In this document: positions 42,552 to 52,200 of the stretch, piece after piece
How the letters are laid out: each line of letters starts with the position of its first letter
Position numbering within the stretch: position 1 is the stretch's first letter
Origin: Chryseobacterium indologenes
Lineage (GTDB): Bacteria; Bacteroidota; Bacteroidia; Flavobacteriales; Weeksellaceae
Direction of reading: 5' to 3'
DNA length: 64,000 nucleotides
Assembly (NCBI RefSeq): GCF_002025665.1
Contig: NZ_CP018786.1
Span: forward strand, 186,001-250,000
The notes under the pieces: model-generated
Database searches by the model: none
The model's input: the letters and a program-made list of their open reading frames with translations, nothing else
Told to the model about the DNA's origin: nothing
Position numbers and translations under genes: made by a program

Positions 42552-42717
42552 ACCTGGATTTATTTTCACATTTGTAGTTTACAAATATAATTTGTTTTAA
42601 ATAATTATAATAATAAATCTTATTTTTGTGCCTTAAAAATTAATACTTTATACCAAATAAAACAACTTTTCAGATTGAGGTTGCTGAGTTTTGATAAAGT
42701 AAATCATTTGGTGTTCT

Positions 42718-43752
42718 GTGAAAATAAGTCAGATTACATTTACCCGGTTTGTTGCTGCAATGGCAATTGTAATTTCTCATTTCAATAAAGATCTGTTTTT
42801 ATATAAGATAGATTATATTTCCAATCTTTTTTTGAGGGCTAACGTAGGAGTAAGCTATTTTTTTATTCTTTCAGGATTTATCATGATCATTGCTTATCAC
42901 AAGAAAGATAAAATTGATTACCTGGAATTTTATAAGAACAGGTTTGCCAGGATTTATCCGCTTTATATGCTGGGGCTTCTGCTGTATTTTATGACGAGAT
43001 ACGAGATGTTCGATTGGTATAAAGTGCTTTTATATGGATTGGGCATTCAGAGCTGGATTCCGGGAGAAGCAATGATCCTGAATTTTCCGGGATGGTCGAT
43101 TTCCGTAGAGTTCTTCTTCTATTTGCTTTTTCCGTTTTTGTATAATTATTTTTATGCAAGGAAAAACAAAATGATCTGGGTGTTCGCCATTGGTCTCTGG
43201 CTGATTACGCAGGTTTTTTCTAATCTTTATCCGGTGTATGGAGCGTATGAAGGACCTCATACAAAAAGCCATGAGTTTCTTTACTATTTTCCTTTCTGGC
43301 ATCTTAATGAATTCCTTATCGGAAATCTTGCGGGGCTATTTTTTGTTAAAAATTACAGACAGAAAAATTATGACCGCCAGGTTATTATCATCTTTTTACT
43401 GATCCTTCTGTCTCTGATATTTGTTCCGCTTTTCTACCACAATGGGTTGATGGCTTTGCTATTTGTCCCTGCTATTCTTTTCATTTCGGCTAATAACGGA
43501 AGAGTCAGTAAGTTCTTTTCACTGAAGCCCATGGAGTACCTGGGAGAAATAAGCTATGGTATATACATCACCCATATTCCTGTGCTTTACCTTGTAAGAG
43601 AGTTTTTGAAATGGCAGGAGTGTACATTCAGTATAGATATCGTATTTTTGATTTATATTATCGTTATGCTGTTGAGTTCTGCAGTTTTTTACCAGTTTAT
43701 TGAAAAGCCGATGCGAAATATTTTAAGAAAGATTCATTTTGTAAAACGTTGA
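42718..43752 (+). CDS. Acyltransferase 3 family membrane protein (O-acetyltransferase)
   Basis: 344 residues. About ten membrane helices. N-terminal FTRFVAAMAIVISHFNKD contains the His of the family's active-site motif, with NVGVSYFFILSGFIMIIAYHKKD and RFARIYPLYMLG (the conserved R-x10-H and RxxRIxP positions). The start is GTG at 42718; no ATG is available upstream in frame. It transfers acetyl groups from acetyl-CoA across the membrane to surface glycans. It lies on the opposite strand from its neighbours, like the KAS III operon, and converges on the GT2 gene at 43792. Confidence 0.85.
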   Translation: MKISQITFTRFVAAMAIVISHFNKDLFLYKIDYISNLFLRANVGVSYFFILSGFIMIIAYHKKDKIDYLEFYKNRFARIYPLYMLGLLLYFMTRYEMFDWYKVLLYGLGIQSWIPGEAMILNFPGWSISVEFFFYLLFPFLYNYFYARKNKMIWVFAIGLWLITQVFSNLYPVYGAYEGPHTKSHEFLYYFPFWHLNEFLIGNLAGLFFVKNYRQKNYDRQVIIIFLLILLSLIFVPLFYHNGLMALLFVPAILFISANNGRVSKFFSLKPMEYLGEISYGIYITHIPVLYLVREFLKWQECTFSIDIVFLIYIIVMLLSSAVFYQFIEKPMRNILRKIHFVKR

Positions 43753-43791
43753 TATATAGGTGTTATCTAGAACTATGTATTTAGTTTATTG

Positions 43792-44730
43792 TTAGAACAA
43801 CTCATTTCTGAAGTTGATATTGTACAATCCTGAGCGTATGCTTTTATAGTCTGTCAACAAATACTTTGTGATCATTCCCCATTTTTTGAGAAGGGGAGCA
43901 TTGGCAATCTGGAAACTTCTGTATACCCGTTTGATGTGAAGCTTAATATCCTCAGGAATGGTATTTTCATTTTCTGCCCAATAATTGACCTCTTTCCACA
44001 ATACAACTCGTGTAGAAGCCGGTTTCACTTCTCCGGAATCTACTTTGGTAATTCTGTTATTCTCATGAACACCTCTCACGGCTACAGCTTTGTCAAGAAT
44101 TCCCGGATACAGATTCAGATAGTAGGAGAGCCTGAATAAGAATTCTGTGTCCTGGTGAAGCTTTAAATGGGTTTTAAAGAAATACTCCATGTTTTTCAAA
44201 GAACTTTTACGGATCGTTAATGCATCAATACTGAAAAGTCCGAAAGTTCCTCTCATATTTAGCTGTCCCGGAAAGACATCTTTAGGAGGATGTTCTTTAT
44301 AAACTGTAGTCAGACGGTCTCCAAAAACTTTATAATACTGCTCTTTTGCCTTTTCAGAATAATAGTGAACACCTATAGCTCCATAAACACCGTCTACTTC
44401 ATGATTGATGAAAAGCTTTTTTTCTGCATCAAAACGGTTGGGAAGATAGTAGTCATCTGCATCAAGGAAAGCAATAAAATCTCCTTCAGCCTTTTCCATT
44501 CCTAAATTTCTGCTGGCACCTGCTCCATGATTTCCTTTGTCCGGATGTTGAAAGAGTTTTACCCTGTCATTTTTTTCAGCGAGTTCCCGGCATACCTGCA
44601 AGGCATTGTCAGGTGATTTATCTTCTACCAATACCACTTCATATACATCTTCAAACTGGAGAGCAGATTCTACAGCCTGAGCAACATATTTTTCGGCATT
44701 GTAAACGGGAATGATTACTGAAATTTTCAT
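43792..44730 (-). CDS. Family 2 glycosyltransferase (GT-A)
   Basis: 312 residues. MKISVIIPVYNAEKYVAQAVESALQ, EVVLVEDKSPDNAL and GDFIAFLDADDYYLPNRFDAEK (DxD near 92-94) are the family's nucleotide- and metal-binding elements. It ends the long minus-strand transcript that begins at wzm or ugd. The acceptor sugar is unknown. The C-terminal part (about 200-310) is rich in aromatic and basic residues, typical of membrane-associated GT2 enzymes. Confidence 0.88.
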   Translation of the reverse strand: MKISVIIPVYNAEKYVAQAVESALQFEDVYEVVLVEDKSPDNALQVCRELAEKNDRVKLFQHPDKGNHGAGASRNLGMEKAEGDFIAFLDADDYYLPNRFDAEKKLFINHEVDGVYGAIGVHYYSEKAKEQYYKVFGDRLTTVYKEHPPKDVFPGQLNMRGTFGLFSIDALTIRKSSLKNMEYFFKTHLKLHQDTEFLFRLSYYLNLYPGILDKAVAVRGVHENNRITKVDSGEVKPASTRVVLWKEVNYWAENENTIPEDIKLHIKRVYRSFQIANAPLLKKWGMITKYLLTDYKSIRSGLYNINFRNELF

Positions 44731-44739
44731 TTTTTCGGA

Positions 44740-45738
44740 TTATGCTTTTAATTTAATTTTCAAATAATGGGTAACTCTTTTCTCTACTAAATAGTATAGA
44801 AGTGAGGCTACAATAATAACTAAAACAATTTTAAGAAGAAAAAAAGGAATGTTTAAATAGCCTTCAACTTTAAATCTTTTTAAAATAATTCCTACGAAAG
44901 GATGTGACAGGTATAATGAATAGGAAATATCTCCCAGAAATATTAAGAATTTGTTTCCTTTACAATGGAATATATAATCAAAAGTGAGGAAAGAAAAGAC
45001 AAATGCAGAGATGATTGCCAGTTTTACCCAATCATTATCTATTGGAATGATACTAAGTAAAACAAGTATAAACGATATTATTCCTATTACAGAAACTATT
45101 GCTGCCCATTTCTTTGGAACTGTATATTGGTTCAGTAAAAGAGCGAAGAGAATTCCTACAACAAAATAAAGATTCAGAGAGTGGGTTACCATTTTCAGAT
45201 AAGGGCTGTCAAAATGTATACAATATCCCAAAATGGTAGTCAGAATGAAAAATACTACAATGAAATAATACCTTTTTTCTTTAAAAAATAATGAGAGCCC
45301 AAATATGAGATAAAAGAACATCTCAAAATTTAAAGACCAGCCCAGGAAAAGCACTGGAAATTCTTTTTGAGTAGGGAGGAATAATAGTGAATGAATTAGT
45401 TCATAAAGTCCCTCCCCATGAAAGTATATGAATAAGCCACCTCCCGGTATTATTGCAGCAAATGTCAAAAGATAGTACAGTGGAACAATTCTGATCACCC
45501 TTCTTTTGTAAAATAAAGTGATCTGCTGAAAAGAATCCTTACTGAAATTTATTTTTTGAGTGGTAAAAGCCATGATAAATCCACTGATAATAAAAAATAC
45601 AGGAACACCGATACTTCCTTTTTTAAAAAGAATATCGCCAAGATTCAGCCCAGGTAAGTTGATCGTTTCACGAAAGTGAAAGCAGCATACCAATAATGCT
45701 GAGATTCCTCTTAATATCTGGAGATTATTAAGCTTCAT
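44740..45738 (-). CDS. Acyltransferase 3 family membrane protein (O-acetyltransferase)
   Basis: 332 residues, about ten membrane helices. NNLQILRGISALLVCCFHFRE holds the catalytic His of the family, followed by GSIGVPVFFIISGFIMAF and RVIRIVPLYYLLTFAA; the C-terminal IFLGDISYSLYLSHPFVG is the usual late motif. It O-acylates a sugar of the surface polymer. It is the second acyltransferase-3 in the locus, the other being at 42718 on the opposite strand. Spacing of nine bases to the downstream GT2 and 15 from the upstream gene supports one operon. Confidence 0.87.
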   Translation of the reverse strand: MKLNNLQILRGISALLVCCFHFRETINLPGLNLGDILFKKGSIGVPVFFIISGFIMAFTTQKINFSKDSFQQITLFYKRRVIRIVPLYYLLTFAAIIPGGGLFIYFHGEGLYELIHSLLFLPTQKEFPVLFLGWSLNFEMFFYLIFGLSLFFKEKRYYFIVVFFILTTILGYCIHFDSPYLKMVTHSLNLYFVVGILFALLLNQYTVPKKWAAIVSVIGIISFILVLLSIIPIDNDWVKLAIISAFVFSFLTFDYIFHCKGNKFLIFLGDISYSLYLSHPFVGIILKRFKVEGYLNIPFFLLKIVLVIIVASLLYYLVEKRVTHYLKIKLKA

Positions 45739-45753
45739 TACGTCTGCCAGATC

Positions 45754-46581
45754 TTATCTTTTAAAAACTTTTTTCAGAATAAGTCCCATTACAAAAGGTA
45801 CTCTGGCAATATTATGCTGAAATGTTTTGAAACCGTCAATTGTAAATTTTGTGTCTTCAGTCATTCCATATTCTGAAAAATCAACCTCAGGAACAGCTTT
45901 ATGTTTAAAAGTGACATTCATCAAGTTGTACTGATGGATGATCTGTATGTACATTTCCTTGCTGTCTTCCACAGAGAAATCCGGATAATGACGATAACTA
46001 TTGTGAGCTCTTTCTTTTAACATGGTTTTGAAGTTATCCACACTTTCTGCGAGACTTACAAATGGGTTTACGACCGCATTATACACATTTACGACCGCTT
46101 TACGACCAGGAAGCATTGTTAGCTGATATCCTCTTCTTAAATCAATAACAAGATCATGAATCGGTTTAAAATGTTCTTGAACAGTTTTTACATAGTCCTG
46201 ATGAAGCATGTCATCATTATCAAGTTCACTGGTGATTACAAATTTTGTGTCAGGAGTGAAAAATTGAGGAATTACTTCTACTGCTTTGGTTTTCATTGCA
46301 TCAAAATCTTCTACAAAAACGGCTCTGAAAACAGGATATTCTGCTTCGATTTCTTTGATGATTTTTCTGAATTTCTCGGACGTATTAATATCAAAAAAAG
46401 TTAGCCAGATATAGTTTTGATTGGTTTGGTTTTTATAGGAAGGAAGTACGTAAGTTCTGAATAACTTGAATCGGTCATCCAGCCATTCTTCTGTAAGGGG
46501 TTTATACCCTGAACGTGTTTCGTTCCAACCTTTTGTAGGAACATTGAATCTTGTCATGATCACGTGTACAAACTGACTCAT
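45754..46581 (-). CDS. Putative rhamnosyltransferase-like glycosyltransferase
   Basis: 275 residues. MSQFVHVIMTRFNV..., WLDDRFKLFRTYVLPSYKNQTNQNYIWLTFFD, and ITSELDNDDMLHQDYV (the DxDD metal site, about 112-120) match the group described as putative rhamnosyl transferases (Pfam Rhamno_transf), a GT-A-like fold. Whether it uses dTDP-rhamnose here is doubtful, as rmlC and rmlD are not in the window. Overlaps the upstream GT2 by four bases (ATGA). Confidence 0.75.
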   Translation of the reverse strand: MSQFVHVIMTRFNVPTKGWNETRSGYKPLTEEWLDDRFKLFRTYVLPSYKNQTNQNYIWLTFFDINTSEKFRKIIKEIEAEYPVFRAVFVEDFDAMKTKAVEVIPQFFTPDTKFVITSELDNDDMLHQDYVKTVQEHFKPIHDLVIDLRRGYQLTMLPGRKAVVNVYNAVVNPFVSLAESVDNFKTMLKERAHNSYRHYPDFSVEDSKEMYIQIIHQYNLMNVTFKHKAVPEVDFSEYGMTEDTKFTIDGFKTFQHNIARVPFVMGLILKKVFKR

Positions 46582-47399
46582 CTAAATAAATTTTTTAAAA
46601 AGTTAAATATTCTGTAAGGTTTACTGTTGTATATATTCTCCAGTTTTTTTTCATAAAACGTTTTTCTGTTCAAAAGGGCTATATAACTGGGGAAAAATTC
46701 ATGAAACAGTGCTTTGTGTTTTTCATATACGGCATGATAAATAAACTCTTTTTTATCATTGTTGCCGGTAATGTCTTTTATCATGGAAGTGTCCGGATGA
46801 GACCTGTAATTGAAAACAACATAATCAATTTTTGTGATGGGCTGGTTTCTGTGTGAAGATATAAGCTGTATCCAGAATTCCCAGTCTTCAAATCCGTGTC
46901 TTAATTTTTCGTCATAAATAATACCTTCATCAAAATATTTTTTGGCAAATAGAGAAGTACAATATAATTTATTTCCCAAAAGCAATTCCTGAAGGGTGAA
47001 CGTTTCCTGTAAATTTGATTTTTTGCTGGTATGGCCAAATGTAATGGTATCTGAAAAAACAATTAAAGTATCAGGATTCTGATCAAATACCGCAATCATC
47101 TTTTCTAAAGCCAGCGGATTAAGCGTGTCATCTGCATCAAGAGGCAGGATATAATCTCCTGTAGCATTTCTTATCCCCGTATTCCTGGCACCGGAAAGCC
47201 CTTTGTTTTCCTGATAAACATAGCGTATTTTATCATTTTCAAGTTTTCTGGATACTATTGCTGTATCATCAGTAGAACCGTCATCTACAATAATGCATTC
47301 CCAATTCGTATAAGACTGGGTCATCACAGACTGTATGCATTCTTCCAGATATTTTGCATGATTAAAACAGGGAACAATAATGGAAACTTTATTTGTCAT
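46578..47399 (-). CDS. Family 2 glycosyltransferase (GT-A)
   Basis: 273 residues. VSIIVPCFNHAKYLEECIQSVMTQSYTNWECIIVDDGSTDDT and GDYILPLDADDTLNPLALEKM (DADD near 93-96) are textbook GT2 elements. The C-terminal 200-273 includes RHGFEDWEFWIQLI, the usual acceptor-side ED motif. It lies in the middle of the locus, 15 bases after the nucleotide-sugar-epimerase-like gene. Confidence 0.9.
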   Translation of the reverse strand: MTNKVSIIVPCFNHAKYLEECIQSVMTQSYTNWECIIVDDGSTDDTAIVSRKLENDKIRYVYQENKGLSGARNTGIRNATGDYILPLDADDTLNPLALEKMIAVFDQNPDTLIVFSDTITFGHTSKKSNLQETFTLQELLLGNKLYCTSLFAKKYFDEGIIYDEKLRHGFEDWEFWIQLISSHRNQPITKIDYVVFNYRSHPDTSMIKDITGNNDKKEFIYHAVYEKHKALFHEFFPSYIALLNRKTFYEKKLENIYNSKPYRIFNFLKNLFR

Positions 47400-47414
47400 T
47401 CAATATGTTTTACT

Positions 47415-48083
47415 TTATAAATATGCTGAAAATAATTTTTTTAAATAATCCTCAGAAGAAATTCCAGTGAAAAAAGATTCTGTACGGGGATTAAATTCTA
47501 TGTTATAATAAGAACCTTCGTCAATATTTTCAAACACTGCTTTTTTTCCTAAATGCTGTTCCAGCTGAAACAAGATTTCAGGAAGAGAGTACTGATAAGG
47601 GTAGGTGAGATTAATAATTTCATTGTTCAGTACATCAATATACTGTTTTGTAAATAAAGCAATATCATCAGTGCCAATGAGAATTCTCTTTGCATTGTTG
47701 TGTATTGTGAATTGAGTTCCGGACACAATTGAGTTCTTAAGGAAGTTAATCAACGTGTTTGGATTTCCTCCACGGCCTACTGCATTTCCAATTCTGAAAA
47801 TGATAAAGTTTTTGCAGTGCTCCGTAATGAGTTTTTCAGCATTAAGTTTATGATTAACGTATGGACTGTCTTTTTTTGTAGGATCATAAATACTGCAGGT
47901 TGAAAAATAAACCAGTTTTTTATCCGGAAATTCTTCTGTCACTTTTGTTAACAGAGTGATTTCTCTTTCGAATTCTGCCGGATTCTTTTCCAGAGAATTG
48001 GAAACCCCGGATGCAAAAAAAAGGATATCTTCCCTGTCATAAGGTCTTACGGCTGTTGCCAAAATTCCATTGCCAATAATCAT
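47415..48083 (-). CDS. Small NAD-dependent epimerase/dehydratase-like SDR
   Basis: 222 residues, clearly shorter than the 300-340 of typical extended SDRs. It starts MIIGNGILATAV, a GxGxxA dinucleotide loop, and carries the catalytic pair YVNHK (YxxxK, about 80-84) after YFSTCSIYD, then FRIGNAVGRGGNPNTLINFL. It could reduce or epimerise a nucleotide-linked sugar. The missing residues are mainly between the Rossmann core start and the active site, so either it is a natural short form or a remnant. It starts 29 bases after the upstream GT2 and lies in the operon. Confidence 0.72.
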   Translation of the reverse strand: MIIGNGILATAVRPYDREDILFFASGVSNSLEKNPAEFEREITLLTKVTEEFPDKKLVYFSTCSIYDPTKKDSPYVNHKLNAEKLITEHCKNFIIFRIGNAVGRGGNPNTLINFLKNSIVSGTQFTIHNNAKRILIGTDDIALFTKQYIDVLNNEIINLTYPYQYSLPEILFQLEQHLGKKAVFENIDEGSYYNIEFNPRTESFFTGISSEDYLKKLFSAYL

Positions 48084-48112
48084 ATATTTTTATCTAAACG
48101 GTTTAAAAAATC

Positions 48113-48958
48113 TTACAGGTATCTGAAGATTTTAAATAGTCCAAGTTTATTTCCCAGTTTTGCCCATCGTGAATTCTTCACACGATCCAGCTTATCAAGG
48201 GTATATTTGTATTTGTTTTTCGGGATATAATTTTCCAGAAAAAGATCTTCAATATTGATATTTCTTCTTTCCGCCATTTTAATAAGAGCTACCCAATGCC
48301 AGAAAAGGGCTTTTTCTGTATTTTTTGTGGTAGATATTCCATTTTGATGAATTCTGTACAGGTACAAATCTTCATCAATATATTTTACGGGAGCTACTTC
48401 GCACATTTTCATGTACCAGTCTTTATCTTCAGCGATTTTTAAAAATGGATCAATACCGGAAGTCTTTTCGTATATCTTTTTTTTAAAAGTTGCAAAATGT
48501 GAAATTTCTCCATTAAAATTATAGTATGAGTGATCCAGCTCAGTAATCTGCTTAGCTTTATGTACTGATTTCGGATTAAGATGTTCATCACAAAATACCA
48601 GATTAGAATAGACCATGCCTGCTTCAGGGTATTCAGCATGGGTTTTTACAACAGATTCCAGGGCGTGTTGTGTCAACGCATCATCAGGATCTAAAAAACC
48701 ACATATTTCAGATTCAGCAAGCTGTATTAATCTCTTTTTGGTATATCCGATTCCTCTGTTCTGATCATTTTGATTGATTTTAACCCGTTGATCATTGCCT
48801 ATAATTTTTTTTATGACTTCAAGAGAATCATCAGTAGAGCCATCGTCCAAAATTACTGCTTCCCAGTCTGTTTCAGTCTGAGCCATTAAACTCTGGTAAC
48901 ATTTTTCAAAAAAGTGACCATTATTATAATTGGCAATAAGAATACTGAATTTACTCAT
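48113..48958 (-). CDS. Family 2 glycosyltransferase (GT-A)
   Basis: 281 residues. SKFSILIANYNNGHFFEKCYQSLMAQTETDW, EAVILDDGSTDDSL and EICGFLDPDDALTQHAL mark the family. Its closest relative here is the 41170-42009 enzyme, with the same length and motifs. Overlaps the upstream gene (WbsX-like) by eight bases, suggesting coupling. Confidence 0.88.
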   Translation of the reverse strand: MSKFSILIANYNNGHFFEKCYQSLMAQTETDWEAVILDDGSTDDSLEVIKKIIGNDQRVKINQNDQNRGIGYTKKRLIQLAESEICGFLDPDDALTQHALESVVKTHAEYPEAGMVYSNLVFCDEHLNPKSVHKAKQITELDHSYYNFNGEISHFATFKKKIYEKTSGIDPFLKIAEDKDWYMKMCEVAPVKYIDEDLYLYRIHQNGISTTKNTEKALFWHWVALIKMAERRNINIEDLFLENYIPKNKYKYTLDKLDRVKNSRWAKLGNKLGLFKIFRYL

Positions 48959-50075
48959 TTCTACTGTGTTTATTCAAGATTTTTTTTAATGCATTCAAAT
49001 ATCCGAAGCCATTTTTTCTGTCCGGTTCCAGGATGTTTCCTTCTGCCCATTCGTTCCATGATTTAACAATAAGAAACTGCTCTGGATAATTTTTTTTATC
49101 TTCAAGATATTCTACTGCCTTCTCAATCTGCTTTTCGAATAGTTCCGGAGAATTATTAGCCAATATGATGCCTCTGTACCCGCTTCTTGGGGTATTGTCC
49201 CAATTAGGTAGTATACATGGATAGGTAGGAACATTGCTTTCTTCAAATTTCAAGTCATTTACGACCTCTTGAGCATCCTGAATTCTGACTTTAGGTTGTT
49301 CTTTTTTCTTAAATCCAATTAATCCTTTTATTCTATTTTTATAATATTGAGAATGCGAGATGTATTCCTTTTTATTAATATGCGGTACCCAGGCTTTCTG
49401 AAAGGCATTGGAAATTTTACTGTCATATCCCATAGATTGAAAATCAATGGCATCAGAAAGTTTATTGGAAGCCATCACGTACAATCCATCAAATCCGTTT
49501 TCTCTGGCAAGCTCTCTGAATTTTGAGATATAGTTTGGATCTCCTTCATTTAAATGATTAGGATCATAAATGATGAAAAGAGGCTTATTATCCACTTTGA
49601 TATACCTTTCGTCCTTAAAGAAAGGAAGCAGATATTCGAAATGAGCAATTAAATCCTGCTCATCAGGATAGGTCTGTTCTGCCAGTATTTTCTCTGACAG
49701 TCCGTGCCATATTCCTGACCATGTTTCATTGGCCCAACAGAAGCAGAAAGGGAAATCCGGTTTTCCTGATTTCAGTACATCATTTGCAACACGTTCCAGC
49801 AATTGTTTGCCGCTGCCAAACCAGTAATGATAAAAGATAAACCCATGTACTCCATAATCTTTTGCCATCTGGGCCTGTTGTTCTCTTACTTCAGGAACAC
49901 GCAGATCATAATATCCAAGATCTGCAGGGAATATAGGCTGTTCATGTCCTTCGAATAAAGGCTTGGCTTTGCTTACATTGGTCCATTCTGTAAAACCTTT
50001 TCCCCACCATTCGTCATTTTCCGGGACGGGATGATATTGAGGGAGATAAAATGCAAGGGGTTTTATTTTTTTCAT
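48951..50075 (-). CDS. WbsX-like (GH99-like fold) polysaccharide biosynthesis protein
   Basis: 374 residues. KPLAFYLPQYHPVPENDEWWGKGFTEWTNVSKAKPLFEGHEQP is the signature opening of the WbsX family (annotated as glycosyltransferase WbsX or glycoside-hydrolase-99-like). It also has GFIFYHYWFGSGKQLLERV (about 87-105), CFCWANETWSG, and the C-terminal SWNEWAEGNILEPDRKNG. These proteins recur in O-antigen and capsule clusters and are thought to process or make glycosidic bonds; the exact reaction is not settled. Two bases after the upstream acyltransferase. Confidence 0.85.
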   Translation of the reverse strand: MKKIKPLAFYLPQYHPVPENDEWWGKGFTEWTNVSKAKPLFEGHEQPIFPADLGYYDLRVPEVREQQAQMAKDYGVHGFIFYHYWFGSGKQLLERVANDVLKSGKPDFPFCFCWANETWSGIWHGLSEKILAEQTYPDEQDLIAHFEYLLPFFKDERYIKVDNKPLFIIYDPNHLNEGDPNYISKFRELARENGFDGLYVMASNKLSDAIDFQSMGYDSKISNAFQKAWVPHINKKEYISHSQYYKNRIKGLIGFKKKEQPKVRIQDAQEVVNDLKFEESNVPTYPCILPNWDNTPRSGYRGIILANNSPELFEKQIEKAVEYLEDKKNYPEQFLIVKSWNEWAEGNILEPDRKNGFGYLNALKKILNKHSRNE

Positions 50076-50077
50076 AA

Positions 50078-50692
50078 TCAGTTTTCTAATGTTTTTATTA
50101 ATCTGGCGGGAATTCCTGCAATGACTGAGTTTTTTGGGAAACTCTTATTTACTACAGAGTTGGCGCCTATAATGGAATTCTCACCAATGGTAACCCCTGG
50201 AAGTATACATACTCCTTCACCAATCCAAACGTTATCTTCAATAATAACAGGACCTTTTGAATATAAAGGTCTTGTAGCAGGAGTATTTTCCAGATCATCA
50301 ATTGTTATATTACCATGGGAATGGTCAGAAATGTATATTCTGCTGGCCATAAGGACATTATTTCCTATGACAATTTTATTGACTGCTCCAATATGAACAT
50401 CGGAATTGCATACCACATTATCTCCAATTACAATTTCAGGATGAAATTCTTGACCTTGGAAACGATCCCAGGCCTCTAATCGTAAATGAAATAAAGAACT
50501 GAAGTTTTTTCCTATTGAAATATATTTAGGATTTTTTATCCAGTGTTCTTCAGGTAATATAGAATTAGATCCAAAGCTTTTGAAACTTTTCTTAGCCCAC
50601 TCACTAATTTTATTTTGAGTGTGAGCTTTATAAGCCTTTGAATTCAGTACATCGAATAAAAAATTGACAATATATTTCTTTAAAAAATTCAT
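50078..50692 (-). CDS. Hexapeptide-repeat acyltransferase (left-handed beta helix)
   Basis: 204 residues. Helical N-terminus (about 1-50), then beta helix (about 85-195: VIGDNVVCNSDVHIGAVNKIVIGNNVLMASRIYISDHSHGNITI..., VWIGEGVCILPGVTIGENSIIGANSVVNKSFPKN). SDHSHG holds the likely catalytic His. It acylates a sugar from acetyl-CoA or perhaps from an acyl-ACP. The gene overlaps the upstream 503-residue glycosyltransferase by four bases. Confidence 0.83.
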   Translation of the reverse strand: MNFLKKYIVNFLFDVLNSKAYKAHTQNKISEWAKKSFKSFGSNSILPEEHWIKNPKYISIGKNFSSLFHLRLEAWDRFQGQEFHPEIVIGDNVVCNSDVHIGAVNKIVIGNNVLMASRIYISDHSHGNITIDDLENTPATRPLYSKGPVIIEDNVWIGEGVCILPGVTIGENSIIGANSVVNKSFPKNSVIAGIPARLIKTLEN

Positions 50693-52200
50693 ATTTTTCC
50701 TGTTATTTGATAGTATATTGTTTTTAAAAATGTTATTTTGTTTTCTTTAAAAACTTTTTTATAATAACTTAATTTATAATCCTGAAACATTTTAAATCTT
50801 TCGCTACCCGTTAAAAATTTATTAATGGTATTTTCAAAAACAGGATTATATAGGTTTTCGGCTTCAATCATTAAGGTATTAAATGTTTGATAGGATTCAA
50901 ATGCATCATACTTCTTTTCTAAAAATGACATCGGATTTTCTCCATTAAATATTTTTTGTAAATTCTCAGAAAATTCTTCTTCAGTAATCATCAGATTATT
51001 ATAAAGTGATTTTGGAGTGTTTTTTTTGTATTCAATAGAAAATTCCGTTACTAATGTATCTAAATTATCAAAGTTTTTAAATCTATCAGATTTGTAAAAT
51101 AAATCTTTTATATCACTTACCAGATTTTTTGGATGTACATAAGCAAAAACAGGTAATCCTGAAGCAACAGCAATTTGTGTCATTAAGGCACCTATATAGG
51201 GAAAAGTAGAAATATAATAATCTACATTTTTCATAATTTCATATAAATCATAGCGGTCGCCAATTAAGAATATTCTGTTGTTTAATTTATTGTCATCAAT
51301 AAATTTATGAATGGCTGTACCATTTCCACTTCCGGCAAATACGAAAATTAGATTTTCATCTAATTGTAAAATCTTATGTATTGTTTCAAGGAATTCTAAG
51401 TTATTTCCCAGAATTTTATAAAATGTACTTCCAGAAAATATTATTTTTTTGTTTTTAGTATCAAAATCAAAACCTTGAAATGGAGTTTCTGACAAAATAG
51501 GATAATACGGTAGTATTTTGTTTTTATAACTAGGAATATTTCTTAATTGTTCAGATAAATTTTGTCCAAATGAACGGAATTCAATATTGATGTCTGTAAT
51601 GTCTACCCCAAGCCAGAATGCATGATCCGTTAAATTTATTTGGTATCTTTTAATCCCTTGTACCTTATAGAAAGCCATATAAGCAATGGTATCCCAGGGA
51701 ATTAAATGCATTAAAATATGTTCAGGCTTTTCTGCTAAGATAATTTTGATGAGGTTTGCACACAGCTCTATTCTGTTATTACCTTCTAAATAATAAATTT
51801 CTTTATTATCATAGTTCTCAATCTCGGCTAGAATTGCTTCGTTTTTATAATGTCTGTTTTTATTTTCAAAGACAAGAATAATTCGTTTATTAAGTCTTAG
51901 TAATGCCCTTAGATATTGCTGAGTTAATCCTCTGTTATCATAGCCAAAGTAATCATAGAATAAAACAACATTTTCGTTGGGAATTATTTTTTCTGATTTA
52001 AAAAGAGAATTGGAAATTTGTTTCAAAGAGCCTTCTAATTCTTGATCATATAGAGTATCATTAAATGCATAATTATATTTTAGATGTGTAGATAACTCTA
52101 TTAATCGTAAAGCAAAGTCATAATTTTTTTTGATTATAGCTTGCTTTAAATTCTTTTTCAGAATCTTATCAATATTAATAAGCTTTTTATTTGAAATCAT
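50689..52200 (-). CDS. GT-B-like glycosyltransferase, divergent, in a very AT-rich segment
   Basis: 503 residues. The first about 90 are helical and unplaced; the middle ([21 protein letters not shown], about 85) and C-terminal parts ([87 protein letters not shown], about 255-350) look like a GT-B nucleotide-sugar domain. The [15 protein letters not shown] stretch stands where the donor-binding helix sits in GT1/GT4 enzymes. The DNA is visibly more AT-rich than the flanks, a sign of separate origin. Its ATG overlaps the aminotransferase stop by 14 bases. Confidence 0.65.
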   Translation of the reverse strand: MISNKKLINIDKILKKNLKQAIIKKNYDFALRLIELSTHLKYNYAFNDTLYDQELEGSLKQISNSLFKSEKIIPNENVVLFYDYFGYDNRGLTQQYLRALLRLNKRIILVFENKNRHYKNEAILAEIENYDNKEIYYLEGNNRIELCANLIKIILAEKPEHILMHLIPWDTIAYMAFYKVQGIKRYQINLTDHAFWLGVDITDINIEFRSFGQNLSEQLRNIPSYKNKILPYYPILSETPFQGFDFDTKNKKIIFSGSTFYKILGNNLEFLETIHKILQLDENLIFVFAGSGNGTAIHKFIDDNKLNNRIFLIGDRYDLYEIMKNVDYYISTFPYIGALMTQIAVASGLPVFAYVHPKNLVSDIKDLFYKSDRFKNFDNLDTLVTEFSIEYKKNTPKSLYNNLMITEEEFSENLQKIFNGENPMSFLEKKYDAFESYQTFNTLMIEAENLYNPVFENTINKFLTGSERFKMFQDYKLSYYKKVFKENKITFLKTIYYQITGKI

